Positions 15,917 through 24,000 of a DNA stretch of 32,008 bases are shown here, piece after piece. Position 1 is the first letter of the stretch. Each line of letters opens with the position of its first letter. Origin of the DNA: an uncultured Maribacter sp. (GTDB lineage Bacteria > Bacteroidota > Bacteroidia > Flavobacteriales > Flavobacteriaceae); assembly GCA_938038975.1 (NCBI GenBank), contig CALHVP010000061.1, positions 86,329 through 118,336 on the forward strand, given 5' to 3'. Below the pieces are notes generated by a model, which had not been told where the DNA came from, searched no databases, and saw only the letters and a list, made by a program, of their open reading frames with translations. Made by a program: the position numbers and the translations under genes.

Positions 15917-16387
15917 TCATGCGATTATCGGTTGATTCGACTTTAAATCTAGCTGCAACATTTCCTGGCGTTCCATCATATATTCTGCAAGTGCAAATAC
16001 ATCCTTTCTAAGGATTCTAAAATTATTTTCAAACCGTGCAATCTCGTCTTCAAGATGTTCATGTTCAATCCGAAAGATGCGCGAATCCTTTCTTTTTGGT
16101 TCTTCCACCATTAGGGCCAATTGTTCTAGATGTTTGTTGGTCTTTCGTAATAAATCCTGACCTCGTCTATCGGTTTCTAACAAATCCATTTTTAGTTCGC
16201 GCACTGCATCGAGGTTTTCGTTGTGAATTGGTTCACCTAAATCAGTATCAATTAGCCTACGGAAAAACTTATGCTCATCGATATAGAATAACAGTTCTAA
16301 CTTCCAGTTTTGCGTCAACGCATATAGTTCATGCCAGTCCGCTTTTTGAATATAGTCACCCACAGGCCTTTTTCTAAATTTGTTCAT
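15917..16387 (-). CDS. Small coiled-coil protein, paralogue C
   Basis: 156 residues, helical and charged. Shares the W-x3-L-x-F-x2-DE-x2-F-x3-L signature at 28-45 with the 1057 and 1573 proteins and has a similar total length. The central part (LDAVRELKMDLLETDRRGQD, LLRKTNKHLEQLALMVEE) and the C-terminal part are predicted coiled coil. First gene of the seven-gene minus-strand operon that ends at 12683, behind a CRP/FNR operator with a perfect TANNTTTG -7 element. Function unknown. Confidence 0.75.
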   Translation of the reverse strand: MNKFRKRPVGDYIQKADWHELYALTQNWKLELLFYIDEHKFFRRLIDTDLGEPIHNENLDAVRELKMDLLETDRRGQDLLRKTNKHLEQLALMVEEPKRKDSRIFRIEHEHLEDEIARFENNFRILRKDVFALAEYMMERQEMLQLDLKSNQPIIA

Positions 16388-16409
16388 AATACATTTCTAT
16401 TTTGTCGTA

Positions 16410-16452
16410 CAAATCTATGGGATGTTCGCACTAGTCTAAATGATTTGAATCA
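16410..16452 (-). promoter_or_regulatory. CRP/FNR-type operator and -7 element for the 16387-12683 operon
   Basis: Minus strand: TGATTCAAATCA (16452-16441) followed by TTT. TAGATTTG, a perfect Bacteroidota -7 element, begins at 16417, 29.5 bp from the centre. The gene starts 59.5 bp from the centre. Confidence 0.78.
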
Positions 16453-16474
16453 GTTTAGAACATCGTTTGTAGAA

Positions 16475-16518
16475 TGACTTAAATCATTGTAAGTAATGAA
16501 AAATGTCCATTATTTAGT
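16475..16518 (+). promoter_or_regulatory. CRP/FNR-type operator and -7 element, rightward
   Basis: TGACTTAAATCA at 16475-16486 followed by TTG. TATTTAG starts at 16511, here 30.5 bp from the centre. It faces away from the operator at 16441, with centres 34 bp apart. It would drive the broken gene at 16542 and the hydrolase/phosphoribosyltransferase pair behind it. Confidence 0.65.
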
Positions 16519-16541
16519 AATATCCATTTAGACTAAATATT

Positions 16542-16817
16542 ATGCAAAAACTATACTTTATCATCGCATTGCTATTCTCTGCGAGTATAATGGCGCAACA
16601 TACAGGAAATGAAAAAATTAAAATCTCAAAACCTGAACAAGACTATATTTACCTTGCTTCCTAAAACATACAAGTAGATGCCATCGTCAATGGAGATGTT
16701 GTTGTAGCAGGAAGTAGGATTACCATAAGGGATGGTATATGCCAAGATTTCATCGTGGCAGGAGGTAAGCTGACCACTAATTCTGAAATTGGTAATGATG
16801 TAATCATCGTACCATGA
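16542..16817 (+). pseudogene. Polymer-forming (bactofilin-like) secreted protein, nonsense-broken
   Basis: ATG at 16542 begins MQKLYFIIALLFSASIMAQ, a clear signal peptide, and reads to TAA at 16662-16664 (codon 41). The same frame then continues for 51 more codons: NIQVDAIVNGDVVVAGSRIT, IRDGICQDFIVAGGKLTTNS, EIGNDVIIVP. These short beta-repeats with GDVVVAG / DFIVAGG are typical of right-handed beta-helix polymer-forming proteins. The premature stop and the abrupt end at TGA 16815-16817 make it a pseudogene, cut at its 3' end as well. It is too broken to appear as a long frame. Confidence 0.75.
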
Positions 16818-16908
16818 TTTAGTAAAACACATGAAAATTAAAGGGCACTATCCGTTGTTAAGTTTCAGTAAAAAGAATGTTACAGTCTAACATAACAAAA
16901 CCATAATC

Positions 16909-17553
16909 ATGCAAGATATACCTCTTAAATCCATTTCTATACAATTAGATGGAACGATTCTTCAAGGAGATTTGGTCGTACCAAAAAATGCTATGGGCAT
17001 GGTCATCTTTTCACACGGGAGTGGAAGTAGCCGTTTAAGTCCCAGAAATAGCTATGTTGCAAAAGTGATACAAAAAAAAGGACTAGCTACATTGCTCTTT
17101 GATCTTTTGACCGAAGATGAAGATAGGGTTTACGCCAATCGGTTCAACATCGATCTACTGACCATGCGTCTAATCGACGTGACCCAATTTATTCAACAAC
17201 GAAAAGAAACCGAAAATCTACCTATCGGTTATTTTGGCGCAAGTACCGGTGCAGCATCGGCGCTTCGTGCTGCCGCACACTTTGAAAACGATATTAAGGC
17301 CTTAGTCTCGAGAGGTGGCCGACCAGACTTGGCTCTTAATGATCTATATAAAGTGACTGCCCCTACACTTTTAATTGTTGGTGGACGAGACGGTGTCGTG
17401 ATAGAACTAAACCAACAAGCTTATGAAAAATTACCGTATAAAAAGAAATTAGAAATCGTTCCTGAAGCCACCCATCTTTTTGAGGAACCCGGCAAACTGG
17501 AAGAAGTAGCTCGGTTATCGGCAGACTGGTTCGATACACATTTATCAACATAA
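16909..17553 (+). CDS. Dienelactone-hydrolase-like alpha/beta hydrolase
   Basis: 214 residues. Alpha/beta hydrolase fold with oxyanion-region FSHGSGSSRLSPRN, nucleophile elbow GASTG (serine near residue 110), acid in LIVGGRDGVV and catalytic histidine in EATHLFEEPG. Cytoplasmic, no signal peptide. It is followed after 12 bp by a phosphoribosyltransferase-like gene; in actinobacteria the same two domains are commonly fused or adjacent, for instance in DosR-regulated genes. The substrate is not known. Transcription probably starts at the operator at 16475. Confidence 0.83.
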   Translation: MQDIPLKSISIQLDGTILQGDLVVPKNAMGMVIFSHGSGSSRLSPRNSYVAKVIQKKGLATLLFDLLTEDEDRVYANRFNIDLLTMRLIDVTQFIQQRKETENLPIGYFGASTGAASALRAAAHFENDIKALVSRGGRPDLALNDLYKVTAPTLLIVGGRDGVVIELNQQAYEKLPYKKKLEIVPEATHLFEEPGKLEEVARLSADWFDTHLST

Positions 17554-17565
17554 AAATAACGAACA

Positions 17566-18189
17566 ATGTTCAAGGATAGAATTGATGCAGGTACGCAATT
17601 AAAAGAAAAATTATTAAAGTTCAAAGATGAAAATATGGTGGTATTGGCCATACCTAGGGGCGGTCTCCCTATAGGAGCCATTGTGGCCAAAGCACTAATG
17701 ACACCATTGGATGTGGCCCTGACGAAAAAAATAGGCCATCCAAACAATAAAGAATATGCCATTGGAGCCGTGAGCCTGGAGGATACGGTACTTACCGAAG
17801 CAAAGGGTGTTACAAAAGGATACATAAACGAAGAAACAATTCGTATCCGTAAAAAACTCCAGCAACGGCATAACCAATATTACAAGAAACGTTCGCCCCA
17901 AAGTATCAAGGACAAAACCGTGATTATTGTAGATGACGGTATCGCAACAGGAAACACCCTATTGGCCACAATAGAACTCGTAAGCAAACAAAATCCAAAA
18001 AAAATAATAGTTGCGATTCCTGTGGCACCCAGTTCAGCCATAAAAAAATTGGAGAATACCGAAAAGGTAGATGAAGTAATCTGTTTACGGGTGCCTTATA
18101 ACTTTCAAGCAGTGGGTCAATTTTACACAATATTTAATCAAGTATCCGACGAAGAGGCTATCAAGATTTTAGACGGATTTTATGGGTAA
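17566..18189 (+). CDS. Phosphoribosyltransferase-like protein
   Basis: 207 residues with a type I phosphoribosyltransferase fold. The PRPP-binding loop is VIIVDDGIATGNT near residue 125, and an N-terminal AIPRGGLPIGAIVA segment and LTKKIGHPNNKEYAIGAVS precede it. No hood domain for a standard nucleobase is recognised. Proteins of this group (COG1926) are stress-associated orphans often coupled to a hydrolase domain, as here. The base or acceptor substrate is unknown. Confidence 0.85.
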   Translation: MFKDRIDAGTQLKEKLLKFKDENMVVLAIPRGGLPIGAIVAKALMTPLDVALTKKIGHPNNKEYAIGAVSLEDTVLTEAKGVTKGYINEETIRIRKKLQQRHNQYYKKRSPQSIKDKTVIIVDDGIATGNTLLATIELVSKQNPKKIIVAIPVAPSSAIKKLENTEKVDEVICLRVPYNFQAVGQFYTIFNQVSDEEAIKILDGFYG

Positions 18190-18282
18190 CATCTCATCGC
18201 TATCACAGCTCGGTGACTGTATTGCAGTTAGACCAAATACTCTGAATCAGAAATGAGAACAGTAACACCTATATAATTAATA

Positions 18283-18921
18283 TTATTTTTTAATCGCTCT
18301 AATCGTTACAAAAGACCCTTGCCCAAATCCTTCTCTAGGTATTTGTACTTCTTTTATATCCTCTAATTCCCCGAACAATGTTTGGTTGTATGTAGGTTTT
18401 TTGAATCCGGTTTTCCTAATTAATTTTTCTATGCGATTAACGCTATAAAACTGTGCTTTATGATAAAAATCGCTACGATGCCGTTCTTCCGCATAACGTT
18501 TCGCAATTTGGCCATCACTCTCCAGAAAACCGATAATAACAGACCCTTCGGGCTTAAGCACCCTATATGCCTCCTCAAAGGCTTTTTTAACATTTTTTAT
18601 GAAGCAAACGGTAACAAAAAGAACAAAATCGAATTGCATGGCAGCATAAGGTAACCGTTCTGCAGTTCCTTTCATAATCTCTATACCCCTTTTGACTGCT
18701 CTTTTGGCCATTTCTTTTGAAGACTCAACACCTTCCTTAATATCTAATGGTTTGGAAAAAAGACCAGTACCAACGCCTACTTCTATACCCCGAATATTCT
18801 GGGGCAGTTCCAATAACTGATCTTGTAAGGCTAAGATTTCAGATTGGTAAACCTCGGAATAGTTATCATACCAAGCTTCATATTCCTTTACGTGTTCATT
18901 GAAAATATCTATCTGATTCAT
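18283..18921 (-). CDS. Class I SAM-dependent methyltransferase
   Basis: 212 residues of UbiE/Methyltransf_11 type. SAM motif I is GIEVGVGTGLFSKPL near 45-59, followed by the acidic VESSKEMAKRA at the next strand, TAERLPY, FDFVLFVTVCFIKNVKKAFE and the post-motif VLKPEGSVIIGF. The substrate is unknown. It is a single-gene unit. Upstream a one-mismatch CRP/FNR-like site lies at exactly the distance seen for the other promoters. Confidence 0.82.
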   Translation of the reverse strand: MNQIDIFNEHVKEYEAWYDNYSEVYQSEILALQDQLLELPQNIRGIEVGVGTGLFSKPLDIKEGVESSKEMAKRAVKRGIEIMKGTAERLPYAAMQFDFVLFVTVCFIKNVKKAFEEAYRVLKPEGSVIIGFLESDGQIAKRYAEERHRSDFYHKAQFYSVNRIEKLIRKTGFKKPTYNQTLFGELEDIKEVQIPREGFGQGSFVTIRAIKK

Positions 18922-18937
18922 CTTATTAAATTTTAAA

Positions 18938-18980
18938 TAAATATAATTAGAATTAGGTCTGTAAGAAATGACTTTAATGA
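18938..18980 (-). promoter_or_regulatory. Degenerate CRP/FNR-type site and -7 element for the methyltransferase
   Basis: Minus strand: TCATTAAAGTCA (18980-18969) followed by TTT; one base away from TGA-N6-TCA. TATATTTA begins at 18945, 29.5 bp from the centre. The spacing argues that it is real despite the mismatch. Confidence 0.45.
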
Positions 18981-19029
18981 ATTAACCAAGGATATAAATA
19001 ATCCATTTTACCATAGAACACAAGTAAAT

Positions 19030-19074
19030 AAAAGGCCCCGCACAAAGCTTAATAGCAACTGTACGGTACCTTTT
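19030..19074 (-). terminator. Intrinsic terminator after dodecin
   Basis: Minus strand: AAAAGGTACCGTAC pairs with GTGCGGGGCCTTTT (13 of 14 pairs, G-U allowed) around a 17-nt loop, and TTTT ends the stem with ATTT after it. It lies 19 bp past the stop of the dodecin gene. Confidence 0.72.
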
Positions 19075-19092
19075 AAACCAACCAAACTAATT

Positions 19093-19308
19093 TTATTCCG
19101 ACGTATCCATAATACCAAATGTGACCTTAGCATTGACACGATATTCCGAAATTTTATTGTCCATTACGCAAACTTGCATATCTTTTACATAGACCGATTT
19201 AATATTCTTTATGGTCTTTGATGATTCGTTAACAATATTCTGAACGGCATCTTCAAAACTCTTGGTTGAGTTGCCTAAAATTTCTATTACTTTTAAAACT
19301 GTTGCCAT
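19093..19308 (-). CDS. Dodecin family flavin-binding protein
   Basis: 71 residues, the normal size. Features: VLKVIEILGNSTKSFEDAVQ, then IKNIKSVYVKDMQVCVMDNK, ISEYRVNAKVTFGIMD, the beta-alpha-beta-beta layout of dodecin. These assemble as hollow dodecamers that store or buffer flavins in the cytoplasm. The tryptophan that stacks on flavin in halophilic dodecin is replaced here (SVYV), so ligand binding may differ. It follows the secreted PepSY-like gene by 40 bp and ends at a strong terminator, so they share an operon. Confidence 0.88.
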   Translation of the reverse strand: MATVLKVIEILGNSTKSFEDAVQNIVNESSKTIKNIKSVYVKDMQVCVMDNKISEYRVNAKVTFGIMDTSE

Positions 19309-19348
19309 AACTTTTGTATTTACTAATTCGTAATTGTGATAATGTTCA

Positions 19349-19858
19349 TTAAAGGAATTCCCCTTTTTCGTTCAATTTTACCCGTAGGGTTTCCTTCCCG
19401 TTTTCCAATTTTAATTTATAGGTCTTTTTGGCTCCCCTACCATCCTTATAATTGACTAAATAAATATCCTTAGTAATCATCCAATTGGGAAAACGTTCCA
19501 AAACCGCTTCTTTTACAGCCATTGGCAAATTAACGTTCTTAAAACGCTCGGCGGTATGTAACAGTTTACCGTCTTTGTCGTAGGCGGCTAGAATCGTACC
19601 TTCTGGAATGAAGAAATTGATTTCATAGAAATCATAATCGTCTTGATAATATTCGGAATCCTTTACATTGAATGCTGCTACTTTGCGCTCCAACATTTCT
19701 ACAGGCACCGAAGCTACTTCTTCACTATTCACATTTTGTAAATATTTATAATTTGTAGCATATACGGTAACCTCTGAAAGCTCTTCCGTTTTAGTAATTT
19801 GGGCGTACATAGGGATGGTCAATCCGATTGTCAAAAGACCTAATAACATTTTTTTCAT
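19349..19858 (-). CDS. Secreted PepSY-like (DUF2874-type) protein
   Basis: 169 residues with a signal peptide (MKKMLLGLLTIGLTIPMYAQ, cleavage likely after YAQ or nearby). The mature region has EELSEVTVYATNYKYLQNVN and a C-terminal repeat-like unit, NLPMAVKEAVLERFPNWMIT followed by YKLKLENGKETLRVKLNEKG, which matches BLIP-like/PepSY-like domains of Bacteroidota periplasmic proteins. Role unknown; such proteins bind or inhibit envelope targets. It is controlled by the operator at 19945, which lies 92 bp from the ATG, so the leader is longer than elsewhere. Confidence 0.7.
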   Translation of the reverse strand: MKKMLLGLLTIGLTIPMYAQITKTEELSEVTVYATNYKYLQNVNSEEVASVPVEMLERKVAAFNVKDSEYYQDDYDFYEINFFIPEGTILAAYDKDGKLLHTAERFKNVNLPMAVKEAVLERFPNWMITKDIYLVNYKDGRGAKKTYKLKLENGKETLRVKLNEKGEFL

Positions 19859-19913
19859 GACTATAGAATTTGAGTTAATATATATTCCGACACTTTTTTT
19901 AGATGCATCGATT

Positions 19914-19956
19914 CAAAAATAATAGGACAAGTAAAAGCGCACAATGATGTAGGTCA
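19914..19956 (-). promoter_or_regulatory. CRP/FNR-type operator and -7 element for the PepSY-like/dodecin operon
   Basis: Minus strand: TGACCTACATCA (19956-19945) followed by TTG. TATTTTTG, a perfect -7 element, starts at 19921, 29.5 bp from the centre. Nothing else is seen between 19957 and 20108. Confidence 0.78.
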
Positions 19957-20108
19957 TTCACATGATTCAATCCCTTAAAAATGGCTATCATATATTGGCA
20001 AGATAATTCTGCTTATTACTTCATTGTATTAAACCTAATTAGTAACTGAATGCTACAGCTCTATTAAAAGGCATTTAAATAATTCCCAAAAAAGGTAGTG
20101 ATAGATAT

Positions 20109-20576
20109 TTAAGTTTGAAATACACAAACGCCTATGTAAGAATGGTCTTCATTTTCTTTTAGGATACATTTATCACTGATTAGTGATTTTACTTGAGTAT
20201 CAAAACTTTTAAACCAAATACCATAAAGTTGGGCGACTAGTATTGTGCTGGTTATTTCCTCAACATACATGGTACAAAAAATTGCTTTATGCGAATAAGT
20301 GAGTCGGAGCACTTTTTCGAGAAATTCGACTAACAAAGCCTTATGTCCCGATGCCTTGATTTCAACTTTCATAATGCAATCATAATGAGTTGCAGAACTG
20401 CAAGATCCGGGGCTCAAAACATGGCCTAAACCTTTAAGACTTGTCTTGAATGTATCTTGTAGGGAACTTCCTTGAATAGGTATTGTTGTACCAACTGATT
20501 GTACCCACCTAGACCGTGATGATTTGGTGTTTTTTCCTTTTGTTTGTGTTTTTGTAGCCAAATCCATTTTAAGCAT
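20109..20576 (-). CDS. Archease-like protein
   Basis: 155 residues. After a basic, Ser/Thr-rich N-terminal ~30 residues, the pattern TTIPIQGSSLQDTFKTSLKG, EIKASGHKALLVEFLEKVLR and IWFKSFDTQVKSLISDK resembles archease: a substrate-domain strand, the helix sleFxxaxxgL, an acidic helix [L]xxFLxxlL and beta strands near the end. Archease normally activates the RNA ligase RtcB. No rtcB is in this window, and the acidic metal-binding residues of archease are not clearly preserved. Assignment is moderate. Confidence 0.5.
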   Translation of the reverse strand: MLKMDLATKTQTKGKNTKSSRSRWVQSVGTTIPIQGSSLQDTFKTSLKGLGHVLSPGSCSSATHYDCIMKVEIKASGHKALLVEFLEKVLRLTYSHKAIFCTMYVEEITSTILVAQLYGIWFKSFDTQVKSLISDKCILKENEDHSYIGVCVFQT

Positions 20577-20636
20577 TTATAAAAATATTAATAACAGCTA
20601 TCTCTTTTTAACAATGAGTCTTTCCTGAGAGGAAAC

Positions 20637-20679
20637 ACAATATACTGGCTATGGGCAATACTTAAAATGACCTAGGTCA
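20637..20679 (-). promoter_or_regulatory. CRP/FNR-type operator and -7 element for the archease-like gene
   Basis: TGACCTAGGTCA, a perfect palindrome at 20668-20679, followed on the minus strand by TTTT. TATATTG begins at 20644, 29.5 bp from the centre. Together with the operator at 20971 it is the only feature seen in the 472-bp gap 20577-21048. Confidence 0.75.
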
Positions 20680-20970
20680 GTCCTCTATTCGTAAATGCCT
20701 ATTTAGTAGGTAACACAATTTAAACAGAAAAAATATTTCACTTTCAAGATAGTCTCGCCCAAGACAACAAATCCCATTATTAGTTACCAATACTTGTAAG
20801 CACTATGTACAAAATAAAATTTAGATGTCATTTTAAACAAGAGTTTCATGGTTATAAACTATGATTAACTCATGCGTTCTACAAAAAATTGAATACTAGT
20901 CAATATTTTCTATTAAGAAAGAATTTTGTTTTTAGACAATCCGGTATCCCGAACCAGTATTACGTTTCAC

Positions 20971-21013
20971 TGATTTGTGTCATTTCAAAAGAGTTTCGTC
21001 TTATCTATTTTTA
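20971..21013 (+). promoter_or_regulatory. CRP/FNR-type operator and -7 element for the glycogen fusion gene
   Basis: TGATTTGTGTCA at 20971-20982 followed by TTT. TATTTTTA starts at 21006, 29.5 bp from the centre. The predicted transcript starts near 21018, about 31 nt before the ATG. Confidence 0.75.
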
Positions 21014-21048
21014 TCACTTTGAATAGATGGATATAACTAAGAATACTA

Positions 21049-24000
21049 ATGGAAAACACTTCAAAATCCTATGCGCTACCTAATTATCTTTTCGAAGTAA
21101 GCTGGGAAGTCTGTAACAAACTAGGAGGTATCTATACCGTAGTATCTACTAAGGCAAAGCTGCTACAGGATACCTACGGCGATCACTTTATACTGTTAGG
21201 TCCCGACATTTACAAAGGGGAATTGGGCAACAGGGATTTTATCGAAGATCAAGAACTATTTAAGGATTGGAAAATACAATTCGAAGTTGATGGGCTCAAG
21301 CTCAGAACTGGTAGATGGAATATTCCAGGTAAACCGATTGTTATTCTTGTGGACTTTTCGCCATTGTTTGCTGTAAAAGACCAAATTTTCAAATTGTTAT
21401 GGTCCAAAAACAAGCTTGATTCACTCTTGGGTGGATGGAATTACATTGAACCAGCCTTATTTGGTATAGCCACAGGTAAGGTCATCGAAAATTTTAGCCG
21501 ATTCTACCTACAACCCAACGAACGTCCTCTAGCTCATTTTCATGAATGGATGACGGGCGCAGGCGTGCTCTATCTCGAGAACAATTCACCTGAAATAGCT
21601 ACCGTATTCACCACCCATGCTACTTTTACCGGACGTGCCATCTGTAGCAATGGGCAGCCTTATTACAGTCGGTTAGACACCTATAATGGAAATCAAATTG
21701 CAAAAGACTTTAACGTAATGGCTGAACATTCCTTGGAAAAGACAGCTGCTATTACTGCGGATGCATTTACCACGGTTAGCGAAAACACAGCGCGTGAATG
21801 CCAGCAATTATTAGGCAAGGCCGTGGACCAAGTAACTACCAACGGTTTCGAAGATTCTTTTTTACCAGAGAAAGATCAATGGAAAACAAAAAGGGTAGAA
21901 TCCCGAAAACGACTTCTAAAAGTTGCTTCCGCCGTGGTGGGCACTAAAGTAAACGAAGATGCATTTCTTGTAGCCACGAGCGGTAGATATGAATATCGCA
22001 ATAAGGGAATTGACCTCTATATTGATGCCTTGGCGAATCTAAACCAAAAAGAAGGAATGAACCGTCAGTTCATTGCTTTTGTTATAGTTCCTGCAAACCA
22101 TACCATTCCAATTCCCGAAGTACATACTGCTATCAAAACAGGAAACTTTACCAGAAGTAATGGCTCTATTACCCTAACCCATTACCTACAAGATCCAGAA
22201 AATGACCTTATTCTAAAACAAATCAAGGATAGCGGATTCACAAATAACTCCAATTCAAATATCATAATCATCTATGCCCCGATATACTTAGATGGCCACG
22301 ACGGAATATTCAACAGTTCCTATTACGAAGTACTTATAGGTCTGGATTTAACGGTTTTCCCATCCTACTATGAACCCTTTGGCTATACTCCCTTGGAAAG
22401 TCTTGCCTTTCATGTGCCCACCTTAACTACCACTCTGACAGGTTTTGGACAACAGGTTAAATCAAATGTAATAGGATATAGAACAGGTATGTTGGTCATT
22501 GAACGCTCTGACTTTAACAATCGAACCGTTACCGAACAAATTGCGAATTATATTTTAGCGTTTAGCAACAAAGATGCATCCGAAATAAAACAAGCACGTG
22601 AGAAAGCGTTCGAAATTTCACGTTCTTTTCTTTGGAAGAACTTGATTCATAATTATAACGAGGTTTACCAAATTGCCTTGAAAAGGCATACACTGCGAAC
22701 ACAAACATTGGAACGTCTCAGGAAACTGACCCCTAGCGTATACGTCGCCTCAGCGAAATCGAATGAGCCTATATGGAAAAGTGCAATGGTTAAGTTTAAG
22801 ATACCCGAAAGCCTAAAAGATCTGGAAAGAATAGCAAAAAACCTATGGTGGACGTGGCATCCCCAAGCGGCGGAACTTTTTGCCTCTATCGACTCCGAGC
22901 TCTGGGAAACTTCCAACCATAACCCCATTTGTCTGATTAGTTCGTTGGACTACGACCGTTTTCTTGAATTGGAAAAGGATGAAACATTTAAGTCCCGATT
23001 ACAACAAATAACGGAGATATTCAATGCCTACATGTTCAAAACTTCTGAAAAGAAAGACCCTAAAATCGCATACTTGTGTATGGAATACGGGTTGCACGAA
23101 TCCATTCCCATTTATTCTGGCGGACTAGGCATCTTAGCTGGCGACTATCTTAAGGAAGCCAGTGATCAAAACAGCGATATAGTAGCGTTCGGACTTCTTT
23201 ACCGCTATGGCTATTTTAATCAAGGTTTCACGGTGCATGGAGATCAAGTAACACAATATATCAAACAGCACTTTACGATGCTACCCATTTCCCCCGTTAT
23301 GGATGCAAATGGCAAGCGAATGGTATTACTCTTACCTTTAAGAGGAGCTATTATCAACTCACAGGTCTGGCGGATAGATGTAGGCCGTATTCCCCTCTAT
23401 CTATTCGATACAGATATACCAGAGAACAGCGACGATAATAAAAAGATTACTCACAACTTGTATGGAGGGGATAACGAAAACCGTTTTCGACAAGAACTTT
23501 TATTGGCCATTAACACCTTACAATTACTAGAAAAATTAAAGATAAAACCTAATTTGTTTCATTACAATGAAGGGCATACGGCCTTTACAGGACTAGTACG
23601 TATTGTAAAACTGATGGTTGAGAAAAACCTCAGTTTTAAGGAAGCGGAACAATTCGTGAAAGCATCGACCCTGTTCACTACACATACGCCAGTACCTGCT
23701 GGGCAAGATGTTTTCGGGGAAGACCTTTTACGTGGCTATCAGGCACATTTTGCAGAGACAATGAACATTCCTTGGGAACAATTTATGGGCCTTGGCAAAC
23801 TAAAACCTATAGATAAAAAAGAAAAATTCTCCATGACCTATCTGGCGGCTCGGTCGGCTGGGGAAATCAATGCCGTAAGTAAGATTCATGCGGAAGTGAC
23901 ACGAAATATGTTCAGCTCCATTTGGAAGGGTTTTTTACCAGAAGAATTAGCAATCGAGAACGTTACCAATGGGGTACATTATGCCACTTGGACAGCTACC

